Part shown: positions 1-6,504 of the stretch, one piece after another
How the letters are laid out: each line of letters starts with the position of its first letter
Position numbering within the stretch: position 1 is the first letter of the stretch
NCBI GenBank assembly: GCA_029880625.1
Contig: JAOUOA010000060.1
Span: 1 to 9,955, forward strand
Source: Spirochaetia bacterium
GTDB lineage: Bacteria; Spirochaetota; Leptospiria; Leptospirales; Leptonemataceae
Length of the DNA: 9,955 bases
Direction: 5' to 3'
Made by a program: the position numbers and the translations under genes
The notes under the pieces: model-generated
What the model saw: only the letters and a program-made list of their open reading frames with translations
What the model was told of the DNA's origin: nothing
The model's database searches: none

Positions 1-168
1 AAAGATATTTTTGAATGCGAACACCGAGGTCGTATCGCAGCAAAAAACAAAGGTGAAATTGACATGTATTTTCTGGAAAGAATCAGACCCGAATACTCCA
101 GAGACAGTGAAGGCCTGAAGCCGAATGAAAGATTATTGGATGTGATGAAAAATATAAAGCAGAATTGA
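1..168 (+). CDS. Class III adenylate/guanylate cyclase, C-terminal fragment
   Basis: The window opens inside a gene; frame 1 gives 55 codons ending in TGA. The fragment contains the end of a class III nucleotide cyclase catalytic domain: R9-G10, then K15-N-K-G18-E, then I-D-M-Y-F at 20-24. This matches the family pattern RGxxxxKxKGExxxYF, which forms the last strands of the catalytic fold. A charged tail follows (RIRPEYSRDSEGLKPNE), a form I associate with spirochaete cyclases. Such enzymes make cAMP or cGMP from ATP or GTP. The catalytic aspartates and any sensory or membrane domain lie upstream, outside the window, so substrate and topology cannot be judged. The family call is fairly sure; cAMP versus cGMP is open. 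Confidence 0.8.
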   Translation, partial: KDIFECEHRGRIAAKNKGEIDMYFLERIRPEYSRDSEGLKPNERLLDVMKNIKQN

Positions 169-295
169 TTTCGATCAGACACATTTAATGCGTAAATTTT
201 TATAAAGAGAAATTATCTTTCAAGATTATAAAATCGAAATTTTGTTTATTCCCTGTATGACAGGCTGTAATCATTCAGTATCGTAAGAAAACTAA
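169..295. other. Intergenic spacer, AT-rich
   Basis: A 127-base gap between the cyclase end and the next plus-strand gene. It is very AT-rich and includes a TATAAAAT stretch near 229-236 that could serve as a -10 element for the following gene, but I see no convincing -35 partner. No hairpin followed by a T-run marks an end for the cyclase transcript. Confidence 0.3.
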
Positions 296-787
296 ATGCG
301 CATTTTTACGAATCAAAGAAAATATATTTTTAAGATATCTTTAAGCTTAATTTTACTTGTTGAGTGCGGATTGATCGGCATTTCGATTGAGCAGTCTCTG
401 GAACGGAATAAGCTGGAAGATTTTTTTAAAAACCAAAACTTTGAAATTGATATAGAGAGAACGGAAAGAGTTGACGATCACAGAATATATCTTCATTATT
501 TTTCCGTTCCCGAGTCTGATGTAAAAGAACTGGCTGAAATACTGAAGCTTGGACCTGTTTTAGATAAAGATTATTATGAAATTCACACAGACAGGTTTGC
601 AAATGCTGATTTAAAAATCCATTGTTCTTTCGCTGGAAATTATATTGTTGATAAAAATATTTTGTTCTATAAAGAGGCTGCGGATGATAAAACCGGCTCA
701 AAAATTCTGCTGGTTTCAAAAGTCTATCTGCTGTACAATAAAAAAACAAAGCAGGCATGTTTTCAGATTTATTATAGATGGGGCTGA
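296..787 (+). CDS. Unrecognised membrane-anchored protein, 163 aa
   Basis: I do not recognise a family. The protein starts with a basic segment (MRIFTNQRKYIFK) followed by a hydrophobic stretch at about residues 11-31. This is probably an uncleaved signal anchor, leaving about 130 residues outside the inner membrane. C24 sits in LVEC, but a glutamate just before the cysteine is not accepted by normal lipoprotein signals, so a lipoprotein is unlikely. The rest is charged and mixed alpha/beta in character, rich in Lys, Asp, Tyr and Ile, with further cysteines in HCSF and QACF, and ends in YYRWG. The ATG has only a weak A-rich upstream sequence instead of a clear Shine-Dalgarno site. Codon use resembles its neighbours. 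It lies 160 bases before the lysozyme gene on the same strand, so co-transcription is possible. Confidence 0.7.
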   Translation: MRIFTNQRKYIFKISLSLILLVECGLIGISIEQSLERNKLEDFFKNQNFEIDIERTERVDDHRIYLHYFSVPESDVKELAEILKLGPVLDKDYYEIHTDRFANADLKIHCSFAGNYIVDKNILFYKEAADDKTGSKILLVSKVYLLYNKKTKQACFQIYYRWG

Positions 788-836
788 GATTTACAGAATA
801 TTGTAATTGCAGAAATATTAATGATCATTTGCATGA

Positions 837-950
837 TTGGATCCTGTATCTCTGAAAAACAATCGTTGGGCAGCTCTTGCAGCGGCCGCATTATTTAACG
901 CACTGTTCGGGTGCAGCCAGTGTGAAGGGAATTTTGAGAAACACATATGA
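837..950 (+). CDS. Possible 37-codon ORF overlapping the lysozyme start
   Basis: A frame opened by TTG at 837 runs to a TGA at 948-950, overlapping the ATG of the GH25 gene (947-949) as ATGA, the usual form of translational coupling. The predicted peptide has an alanine/leucine-rich hydrophobic core (RWAALAAAALFNALFGCSQC) and then a short charged tail. The sequence is locally richer in GC than its flanks (it includes GCGGCCGC). The start has no good ribosome binding site, and in-frame stops lie just upstream. It could be a tiny membrane peptide or lipoprotein-like leader, the remnant of a longer membrane protein, or chance. Low confidence. Confidence 0.2.
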   Translation: MDPVSLKNNRWAALAAAALFNALFGCSQCEGNFEKHI

Positions 951-1666
951 AAAAAATCATTTATTCCTCCCTCATTTTTGCAGTTATAGCCATTATTCCT
1001 GTATTACTTCTCTATTTTGGAATTATCTGGTTTAACAATCCCGGAGAAAGTGAATTTCCCGTTCAGGGAATTGATGTTTCTAACCATCAGGGTGAAATTG
1101 ACTGGAAAAAAGTAAAAGAAGAGAATATTCAATTTGCCTATATCAAAGCAACGGAAGGAGGCGATTTTACAGATAAAAGGTTTCAATACAACTGGAAGGA
1201 AGCCGGGGAAAACGGAATCACTGTCGGAGCCTATCATTATTTTACTCTCTGCAGATCCGGAAAGGATCAGGCAGAACATTTTATTTCAGTTGTTCCTGTA
1301 AATATCCCTTCGCTTCCTCCAGCCATTGATCTGGAATTTACCGGAAACTGTTCCGGCAGACCGGATTCTTATGATTTCAATCAAGAGCTGAATATTTTTT
1401 TTCATCTCGTTCAGGATCACTATAAGCGAAAGCCTGTTATCTATACAACCTATGAATTTTACGATATGTATGATATTTCAAAATATACCGAACTGCTCTG
1501 GATCAGAGATATTTTCAGTTATCCGGATTCTGACTTCACCTGGATTTTCTGGCAGTATTCAAATCGTGAGCGCATCAATGGAATCCTGGGATATGTGGAC
1601 GGAAATGTTTTTCAAGGAACAGAAGCCGAGTTCCGGAATTTTGTAAATTTGAAATCTCTTCCCTGA
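947..1666 (+). CDS. GH25 family lysozyme (N-acetylmuramidase), membrane-anchored
   Basis: A 239-aa protein of glycoside hydrolase family 25, which cleaves the beta-1,4 bond between N-acetylmuramic acid and N-acetylglucosamine in peptidoglycan. Residues 4-29 form a hydrophobic N-terminal segment (signal anchor or signal peptide), placing the catalytic domain in the periplasm or outside. Family hallmarks appear in order: GIDVSNHQG at 41-49 with catalytic-type D43; AYIKATEG at 64-71; GAYHYF at 94-99; AIDLE at 126-130, supplying the D128/E130 acid pair; WQYS at 202-205; and VDGNVF at 217-222. All expected acidic residues are present, so it should be active. The length is normal for a single-domain GH25 with an anchor; no separate wall-binding domain is seen. 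A TGAGAA sequence a few bases before the ATG may act as ribosome binding site. It could be a cell-wall remodelling enzyme; nothing phage-like lies nearby. Confidence 0.92.
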   Translation: MKKIIYSSLIFAVIAIIPVLLLYFGIIWFNNPGESEFPVQGIDVSNHQGEIDWKKVKEENIQFAYIKATEGGDFTDKRFQYNWKEAGENGITVGAYHYFTLCRSGKDQAEHFISVVPVNIPSLPPAIDLEFTGNCSGRPDSYDFNQELNIFFHLVQDHYKRKPVIYTTYEFYDMYDISKYTELLWIRDIFSYPDSDFTWIFWQYSNRERINGILGYVDGNVFQGTEAEFRNFVNLKSLP

Positions 1667-1738
1667 TCTACATCCAATCACTCATCTTCCAGATTGATTA
1701 ACTTCATATCCCCTTGCGCAGTCCCCATCTGCCTGACC

Positions 1739-1772
1739 CGTTGACCAGTCCGTCCGTGGACTGGAGTCAACG
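1739..1772. repeat. Strong inverted repeat in the GC-rich island
   Basis: CGTTGAC at 1739-1745 pairs with GTCAACG at 1766-1772, and CAGTCC at 1746-1751 pairs with GGACTG at 1758-1763. The loop is GTCCGT and there is a two-base bulge (GA) on the right arm. This gives 13 base pairs in a 34-base hairpin. No T-run follows on either strand, so it is not a standard terminator. Confidence 0.75.
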
Positions 1773-1900
1773 AGACGTTCCACATCGTGTTCCACTTCAG
1801 GCATCGTGTACCGCGCCGGGGATCATTTTGAATTTTTGCACTGGAAGAATTGTTCTCTCTGTCATCGGCGTGATTGGCATATTTTGTTATTAGTCAACAA

Positions 1901-1916
1901 ATTCCGCGTGCGGAAT
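1901..1916. terminator. Perfect short palindrome, possible weak terminator
   Basis: ATTCCGCGTGCGGAAT is a perfect palindrome-type hairpin (6-7 base pairs). Read from the minus strand it lies about 60 bases past the stop of the coiled-coil gene and is followed by a partly T-rich stretch (TTTGTTGACT), so it could end that transcript. An alternative larger pairing uses AACAA plus ATTCC (1896-1905) with GGAATTGTT (1920-1928). The U-tract is poor, so the role is uncertain. Confidence 0.3.
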
Positions 1917-1975
1917 CCTGGAATTGTTTTGATTATAAATATCCAGTGAGGAATTGCCGCAACTATTGCATTGTA

Positions 1976-2530
1976 TTAAAGCAGCTTGCTCATCAGCGGG
2001 TGCAGAATGGATGCAAGAGATGGCGCGGCAAGAATTGTAATTAATATCCATTTTGTTTGAGAGGAAATGGCCCGGTGGATATTTGCAATTTCTTTATGGA
2101 CTTCTACAAATTTTTGATCCGTATGGGCCTGGAGAGAAGAGATTCGTTCATCCGTATGGGCCTGGAAAGAAGAGATTCGTTCATCCGTATGGGCCTGGAG
2201 GGATGAGATTCGTTCATCCGTATGGGCCTGGAGGGATGAGATTCGCTCATCAATATGAGCTATCTGGGATGTGGTTTTTTCATCAATATGAGCCAGCTGT
2301 GATGAATTTTTTTCTTCGATATGAACAAGCTGGGAAAAAAATCTTTCCTCGATTGAAGAAAATCGTTTTTCCATCCGTGTTTGTAAATCCACCAGGCGGT
2401 CCAAAATCTGAAATTGTCCGTTTTTAAGACTTTCCAGATCCCGCTTGATTTCATTGATGCTTCCCTGAGCCCATTCCATGCTGTTTTCCAGAACGCTGAT
2501 ACGCTTATCAAAATCTACATCTGAACTCAT
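1976..2530 (-). CDS. Tail-anchored coiled-coil protein with 11-residue tandem repeats
   Basis: A 184-aa protein with no family I can name. Residues 1-61 are a charged helical region (ISVLENSMEWAQGSINEIK and onward) with heptad-like spacing. Residues 62-138 are seven consecutive 11-residue units: two of the form E-K-x-x-S-Q-x-A-H-I-D, one divergent unit, and four nearly identical units ERISS(L/F)QAHTD. Hendecad repeats of this type form long, slightly right-handed coiled coils. After a short linker, residues about 161-180 are hydrophobic (WILITILAAPSLASILHPLM) with only four residues beyond, so the protein is probably anchored by its C-terminus with the coil in the cytoplasm. The ATG has AGAGG 10 bases upstream. 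The layout resembles small coiled-coil membrane proteins such as XhlA-like or DUF1640-like families, but no family signature is seen. It is monocistronic, convergent with the lysozyme and divergent from the CPBP gene. Confidence 0.8.
   Translation of the reverse strand: MSSDVDFDKRISVLENSMEWAQGSINEIKRDLESLKNGQFQILDRLVDLQTRMEKRFSSIEERFFSQLVHIEEKNSSQLAHIDEKTTSQIAHIDERISSLQAHTDERISSLQAHTDERISSFQAHTDERISSLQAHTDQKFVEVHKEIANIHRAISSQTKWILITILAAPSLASILHPLMSKLL
2117..2347. repeat. 33-bp tandem repeats, seven units, inside a coiled-coil gene
   Basis: Seven head-to-tail 33-base units start at 2117, 2150, 2183, 2216, 2249, 2282 and 2315. Units 1-4 are nearly identical (1-2 differences between closest pairs) and share ATCCGTATGGGCCTGGA. 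Units 5-7 keep the length and the ATATGA core but have drifted. The unit equals 11 codons, so gain or loss of units keeps the reading frame. The four conserved units sit toward the C-terminal end of the protein, suggesting recent expansion at that end. Confidence 0.93.
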
Positions 2531-2624
2531 AATGTTTCAACCTCTTTTTTAAGGGTTTTATAAATTTTCTTAATCTATACTATGTAAAAAAAATTTAAAT
2601 CGTTGCATTAAATTTTTAGATTAT

Positions 2625-2654
2625 TTGGCAAAAATTTAAAATTCGCTGTATACA
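2625..2654 (+). promoter_or_regulatory. Candidate sigma70-type promoter for the CPBP gene
   Basis: TTGGCA at 2625-2630 and TATACA at 2649-2654 are separated by 18 bases, close to the housekeeping consensus. The site is about 100 bases before the CPBP start, in the divergent AT-rich region. Inferred from sequence only; in such AT-rich DNA chance matches are common. Confidence 0.35.
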
Positions 2655-2740
2655 TAATGCGTAAGATTATTATTAAATAAACATCTACCGCAAACTGTTA
2701 ACATCATAAAAATCTAAATAAGGCGGCAATTGGACTTTAC

Positions 2741-2746
2741 AGGGGG
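2741..2746 (+). promoter_or_regulatory. Ribosome binding site deciding the CPBP start
   Basis: AGGGGG lies seven bases before the ATG at 2754. A longer frame from TTG at 2730 exists, but it would bury this strong site inside the coding sequence and has no such site of its own. Confidence 0.8.
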
Positions 2747-2753
2747 ATTCAGC

Positions 2754-3578
2754 ATGATTGAAAAATACAATAAAACAATTCCATTTTATACATTATCGCT
2801 TTTCATTCCCTGGGCGATGTGGTTTACTGTGGCCTATCTCAGTCATCTGCCGGAACAGAACACGCTTTTATTCAGGATCCAGCAGATTCTCGGAATGGGA
2901 GGCCTTGCTGCGCCTGTTTTTGTGGCTCTTGCGCTGATTTATAGAAATCAGGAGCTTGTAGCTGATTTTAAAAGCCGGTTTTTTAATATAAGAAATTTCA
3001 ATCCTGTTTATGTATTGATGTCTGTTTTTCTGATCTTTTTTGCAATGGTTGGAGGACAGCTCATTTCTGTTCTATTCGGACATTCTCTGGATCAGTTTTA
3101 TATTTCAGGAAATCCGTCTTTTACTTACTCGCTGTTTTCGCCCTGGCTTCCTCTTCTTGCCGCTCCCATTCTGGAAGAATTTGCATGGCACAGCTACGGA
3201 ACGGATACATTGCGAAGAAAATTCAATCTCTTTAATACATCTATAATTTTTGCATTCTTCTGGGTGTTCTGGCATCTGCCGCTTTCTTTCATCAAAGACT
3301 ACTATCACAGCAATGTCGTTGAAGAAGGTTTGCTTTATTCCGTTAATTTTTCTGTAAGTCTCTTTATCTTCGTCATTCTCATGAACTGGCTTTATTATAA
3401 AACAAAACGAAATATTTTAATCCCAATTCTTTTTCATCTTTCTGCAAACATCAGCAATGAAATGTTTGCAACGCATCCGGACAGCAAGGTGATTCAGACA
3501 GTAATCCTCACAATTGTTTCCGGCTATGTTTTAATTAAAGATAGGGACATGTTTTTTAAGAAAGCTGTTGTGGATTAG
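2754..3578 (+). CDS. CPBP family intramembrane metalloprotease (CAAX/Abi type)
   Basis: A 274-aa polytopic membrane protein of the CPBP family (Rce1-like glutamate-dependent intramembrane proteases; bacterial members process bacteriocins, signal proteins or unknown substrates). The three family motifs are present: E141-E142 in EEFAWHSYG, H174 in WVFWHLP, and H228 with N232 in HLSAN. In the first motif the usual EExxxR arginine is a histidine (H146), and the second motif has W instead of F four residues before its histidine. I believe an EExxWH(S/T)YG-type subgroup exists, so activity is still plausible. About seven to eight hydrophobic segments cover the protein, starting at residues 10-28. 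The start is ATG 2754 because of the strong ribosome binding site. No bacteriocin or immunity gene lies next to it, so the substrate is unknown. A likely single-gene unit. Confidence 0.88.
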   Translation: MIEKYNKTIPFYTLSLFIPWAMWFTVAYLSHLPEQNTLLFRIQQILGMGGLAAPVFVALALIYRNQELVADFKSRFFNIRNFNPVYVLMSVFLIFFAMVGGQLISVLFGHSLDQFYISGNPSFTYSLFSPWLPLLAAPILEEFAWHSYGTDTLRRKFNLFNTSIIFAFFWVFWHLPLSFIKDYYHSNVVEEGLLYSVNFSVSLFIFVILMNWLYYKTKRNILIPILFHLSANISNEMFATHPDSKVIQTVILTIVSGYVLIKDRDMFFKKAVVD

Positions 3579-3779
3579 ATTTTGTGTGAGGACAGGAGAT
3601 GAAAAATTTCAAATAATTGGTTTGTTAAACTTTCTGATAAAATTTATCTGTTTTTGAACTGAGTTTTAAGGAAATATTTTCAGACTCAAAAAATCACTGG
3701 AAAATGTGATTTAGTGATTTTAAAATATGCTTATTTCTTTCGGCACTTTTATGCGTACAAATATTGTTTAATCTGAAAA
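3579..3779. other. Intergenic spacer with overlapping hairpin-forming repeats
   Basis: A 201-base AT-rich gap. AAAATCACT (3690-3698) pairs with AGTGATTTT (3713-3721), a 9-bp stem; the inner GTGATTT (3706-3712) can also pair with AAATCAC, so two exclusive hairpins are possible. No T-run follows directly, so termination of the CPBP transcript here is only possible. No clear -35/-10 pair for the downstream gene. A six-codon frame at 3600 is too short to call. Confidence 0.4.
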
Positions 3780-4979
3780 ATGAAATTATTAAAAACTAAA
3801 TTAGGGGAACTCATTATATTCTTTATTTTTTTATCTTGCATTCTGTATGTTCCGGGTTGCCGCAAGAAAGAAAATTATTCAGAGATAAACCGTCGTTTCC
3901 AGAAAGAAGTGGAGCTCATTGTAGAAGAATACAATTTTCCCGGTATGACGGCAGCATATGTTTTGCCCGATGGAACCGTCGTTTCTGCTTTCGCAGGATT
4001 TTCCGACAGGGAACTGAAGATTTCCATGGGCGAAGATTCAAGGATGCTTGCGGCAAGCATCGGAAAAACATTTATTGCAGCAGTTGTGCTGCATCTGGTC
4101 CGTGAAGGGAAGCTGGATCTGGATGTCCCTGTCCGGGTTTATATTGGATCTGAAAACTGGTTTTCGCGGCTTCCAGGAAGCCAGGAAATCTCACTTCGCC
4201 ATCTTCTGACGCACAGCTCCGGAATTGAAAATCATGTTGATTCACCGGAATTTATAAAAGCTGTCATAGAAAGTCAAAAAGGTCCTGCATTGTCCATGAA
4301 GCCTGAAAAGCTGATTTCCTTTGTGCTGGATGTTCCGTCAAAATTCAGACCGGGCGAAGGATTTCATTACAGCGATACTGGTTATATTCTTGCAGGATTG
4401 ATAGTGGAGAAAGTCACCGGAGATCATCTATTCGAAGAAGTAAGTACAAGAATCCTTCTGCCGCTGAATCTTAATATGACAGAACCGTCCGACCGGAAGA
4501 ATCTTCCAAATCTTGCGGCGGGTTATCTTTCTCCCGATAACAGTTTCCAGCTTCCTGCAAAAACAACTCTCAAGCCGGGTTTGATGTTATGGAATCCAGG
4601 CATTGAATGGGCTGGCGGCGGTTTTGTCAGTACGTCTCGGGATCTTGCCGTATGGGGAGATGCTCTGTATACAGGAAGAGCTCTGCCGGGAAATTATTTA
4701 ACGGAGCTTTTGCAAGGTGTAAGAGCGGCTCCAGGCTTTAAATACGGAATGGGTACAGTTATAAAAGAAGATCCTGAGCTCGATGTTTCGTACGGCCATA
4801 AAGGTTGGATCCCGGGTTACTGTTCAAGTCTCAAACACTATAAAAAAAATAAAATAACTGTAGCATTCCAGATCAACACGGATATCGGCATTTTTGGAAA
4901 TGATCGGGATGTTCTTGACGATATTGAAAAGCGGCTGGCGCGAATTTTATTTAATCATAAAGGTCCGCAGGCGGATTAA
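3780..4979 (+). CDS. Serine hydrolase, class C beta-lactamase/DD-peptidase fold, exported
   Basis: A 399-aa member of the beta-lactamase (Pfam Beta-lactamase, class C / AmpC-EstB-D-aminopeptidase) superfamily. Catalytic motifs: SxxK at S93-I-G-K96 (nucleophile and base), YSD at Y197-S-D199 in place of YxN, and HKG at H340-K-G342 in place of KTG. HLLTHSSGI (141-149) and HYSDTGYILAG are strong family signatures. The N-terminus is basic then hydrophobic (about 8-25) with YVPGC at 23-27, a possible relaxed spirochaete lipobox, so it may be a lipoprotein with C27 modified; otherwise it is a secreted or anchored protein. Members include DD-carboxypeptidases, D-aminopeptidases, esterases and beta-lactamases; the sequence alone does not decide, and the YSD/HKG form points away from a classical AmpC. 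No strong ribosome binding site precedes the ATG. Its stop is 8 bases from the stop of the convergent glycosyltransferase gene. Confidence 0.9.
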   Translation: MKLLKTKLGELIIFFIFLSCILYVPGCRKKENYSEINRRFQKEVELIVEEYNFPGMTAAYVLPDGTVVSAFAGFSDRELKISMGEDSRMLAASIGKTFIAAVVLHLVREGKLDLDVPVRVYIGSENWFSRLPGSQEISLRHLLTHSSGIENHVDSPEFIKAVIESQKGPALSMKPEKLISFVLDVPSKFRPGEGFHYSDTGYILAGLIVEKVTGDHLFEEVSTRILLPLNLNMTEPSDRKNLPNLAAGYLSPDNSFQLPAKTTLKPGLMLWNPGIEWAGGGFVSTSRDLAVWGDALYTGRALPGNYLTELLQGVRAAPGFKYGMGTVIKEDPELDVSYGHKGWIPGYCSSLKHYKKNKITVAFQINTDIGIFGNDRDVLDDIEKRLARILFNHKGPQAD

Positions 4980-4987
4980 GAAGAAGG

Positions 4988-6490
4988 TTATCTTATAATT
5001 CTTCTGTAAAGCGTGTTTTTGCCGACGGGATCTGCATAATAAATATGGATCCTTTCAAAATCATATCTGTTTGCAGAGATATAGTTTGAAATATTGGGTT
5101 CCCAGGAATCGTTTGCATCCAGAAAAAAGCATTCGATTTTATCCAGGCGCCTGAAAAGATCTTTCTGATCTTTTTCAATCATCAGCTTGCCTGGAATAAA
5201 TTCAAGAACTTCGATTTTGGGTTTTTGTTTTCTTAAGTGAAAATACGGGTCCGGCCTAACGCGAAGATAAATTGAAGAGCATTTAGAAATCAAAGGAACC
5301 GTGGCCTGGAGAAATGATTTTGAAACTGCAGGTGTTTTTTTTATAAAGTGGTGTTTCCCTGTGTAGTATACGGATGAAAAAATAAAAAATACAGATAACA
5401 ATACAAGTGATAGATCGTTTCGTATAAATGAGGGCTTCAGATTGTAAATCTTATTCATATCAATTTTTGCCCGGCTGCTCAGATAGGCAAGGACAAGCAG
5501 GAAAAAAGGGCCGCAGTAAAGAACATACCATCCTTCTGAAGAAATTAATGCGAAACCAGTTATAAGAATAAAAGCGGAAAGAATCCTGAAAAAAGGATCT
5601 TTCAGGAAATTATTTTTAAGATCTTTTATATGATAAAGAATCAGAGCGGCAATTGCAAGAAAAATCAGAAAACCTGAGATCATAAGAGCGAAGCTTCCGC
5701 CGTACTGGCTGAAAAATACCTTGAAAATGCCTCCTGTATCGCCTCCCCAGAGGCTGAACAGATTCGGTTTTCTTTGTATCTGAAGTGAAAACTGAAGAAG
5801 AAAAAGATTGAAATTTGGAATAATGTAAAAAAGCCACAGTGAAAAAGAAGCTGCGGTGCCAAGTATGGAAATCAGAAATTTTTTGTAATCCGGAAATGCA
5901 TATACAGCATGGACGCCAATTAAGATAACAGCGAAAGGATGAGACAGTCCTGCAAGTCCGGTAAAAATTCCTGCAAGAAAAAACCTTTTTTTATCAAGCG
6001 CAGGATTGTTTTCCATAAAGGCTAGCAGCAGCTGCTGGTGAGTCATTAAAAAAAATAAAAGCGTTAGCATGTCCATTCGTGCCGTATTCGCCGACCTTTG
6101 AAAAGTAAGATCAAAAACAAGAATCAGAGGAATGAACAGAAGCATGATCCTTTCAGAAATGATGAGTTCCAGATTTCTTAAGAAATAATACAGCGCAAAA
6201 AAAGCGAATACAAGAGATAGAGTTCTGGCCCAGAGAAGATTTTCGCCGGTAAAAAAGTAGACTCCAGATAAAAATACCATAAACAAAGGCGAATTCCAGA
6301 GAGTAGCGCGGTCCATTCCCGGAATCAGTCCGTAAAGAACGGGAGTGCTGAACGAGCCGTTTTCTGCAAGATTGGCGGCGGGACTGGAAAAGAGAGCTTC
6401 GTCCGGCCAGATCATCGGATTGATGCTGAAATTAATCTGTGTGACGGCTATCAGAAGCAGAAATGCTGGTAATAAAAACTTAATTCGCAA
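4988..6490 (-). CDS. GT39/ArnT-like polytopic membrane glycosyltransferase
   Basis: A 500-aa integral membrane protein resembling the PMT/ArnT (GT-C fold, family 39) transferases, which move a sugar from a polyprenyl-phosphate donor to lipid, glycan or protein on the periplasmic side. Evidence: a first membrane helix (residues 4-24) directly followed by W28-P-D30-E31, the acidic motif in the first periplasmic loop; a second loop with R138-M-D140; GLSHPFA near 180-188; and about ten or more hydrophobic segments up to residue 390. A soluble C-terminal domain of about 110 residues follows. The start is TTG at 6490: no ATG is available upstream in frame before a stop, and the next ATG (M26) would delete the first helix. 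No Shine-Dalgarno is visible, so translation may depend on coupling to the 60-aa ORF ending 14 bases upstream. Acceptor unknown; lipid A, O-antigen or protein are all possible. Confidence 0.82.
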   Translation of the reverse strand: MRIKFLLPAFLLLIAVTQINFSINPMIWPDEALFSSPAANLAENGSFSTPVLYGLIPGMDRATLWNSPLFMVFLSGVYFFTGENLLWARTLSLVFAFFALYYFLRNLELIISERIMLLFIPLILVFDLTFQRSANTARMDMLTLLFFLMTHQQLLLAFMENNPALDKKRFFLAGIFTGLAGLSHPFAVILIGVHAVYAFPDYKKFLISILGTAASFSLWLFYIIPNFNLFLLQFSLQIQRKPNLFSLWGGDTGGIFKVFFSQYGGSFALMISGFLIFLAIAALILYHIKDLKNNFLKDPFFRILSAFILITGFALISSEGWYVLYCGPFFLLVLAYLSSRAKIDMNKIYNLKPSFIRNDLSLVLLSVFFIFSSVYYTGKHHFIKKTPAVSKSFLQATVPLISKCSSIYLRVRPDPYFHLRKQKPKIEVLEFIPGKLMIEKDQKDLFRRLDKIECFFLDANDSWEPNISNYISANRYDFERIHIYYADPVGKNTLYRRIIR

Positions 6491-6504
6491 TTTTTTACAG
6501 GGAT

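Larger units (their letters stand above)
1667..1975. other. 309-base stretch without a clear gene, with GC-rich island
   Basis: Between the convergent lysozyme and coiled-coil genes. Positions 1711-1820 are about 63% G+C by direct count (69 of 110), far above the flanks, and hold a strong hairpin. CATCGTGT occurs twice, at 1783-1790 and 1802-1809, and GTTCCAC occurs at 1777-1783 and 1788-1794. On the minus strand a 40-codon frame (ATG at 1804, TGA at 1684-1682) has a protein-like acidic start (MPEVEHDVERLVD) but no ribosome binding site that I can see. The island may be a dispersed repeat, a structured RNA or a remnant of acquired DNA. Confidence 0.5.
2531..2753. other. Divergent intergenic region, AT-rich
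   Basis: A 223-base gap between the divergently read coiled-coil and CPBP genes. It is strongly AT-rich and must carry promoters for both. The plus-strand candidate is listed separately; on the minus strand no pair of elements stands out. No ORF of note. Confidence 0.5.

Noticed and set aside
296..787. Lipoprotein signal (LVEC) in the 163-aa protein
   Set aside because: A glutamate directly before the cysteine is not compatible with known lipobox rules, including relaxed spirochaete versions; a membrane anchor is more likely.
947..1666. Prophage lysis cassette around the GH25 lysozyme
   Set aside because: No holin gene, phage structural gene, integrase or attachment repeat is visible nearby; the N-terminal anchor fits a housekeeping cell-wall enzyme. 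Only the short hydrophobic frame upstream leaves a small doubt.
2117..2347. Regular repeats as a CRISPR array
   Set aside because: The units are directly adjacent with no unique spacers, and they code in frame for an 11-residue protein repeat.
2053..2427. Plus-strand 124-codon frame with repeated HPYGPG-type units
   Set aside because: It lies opposite the coiled-coil gene and its repetitiveness is a by-product of the 33-bp repeats. The minus-strand frame has a ribosome binding site and a sensible protein layout (coiled coil plus membrane anchor).
2730..2753. TTG start for the CPBP protein, 8 residues upstream
   Set aside because: The AGGGGG site at 2741-2746 fits the ATG at 2754 with ideal spacing; the upstream TTG has no site.
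2730..3578. Bacteriocin or abortive-infection system based on the CPBP protease
   Set aside because: No small double-glycine peptide, exporter pair or immunity gene adjoins it; neighbours are unrelated envelope genes.
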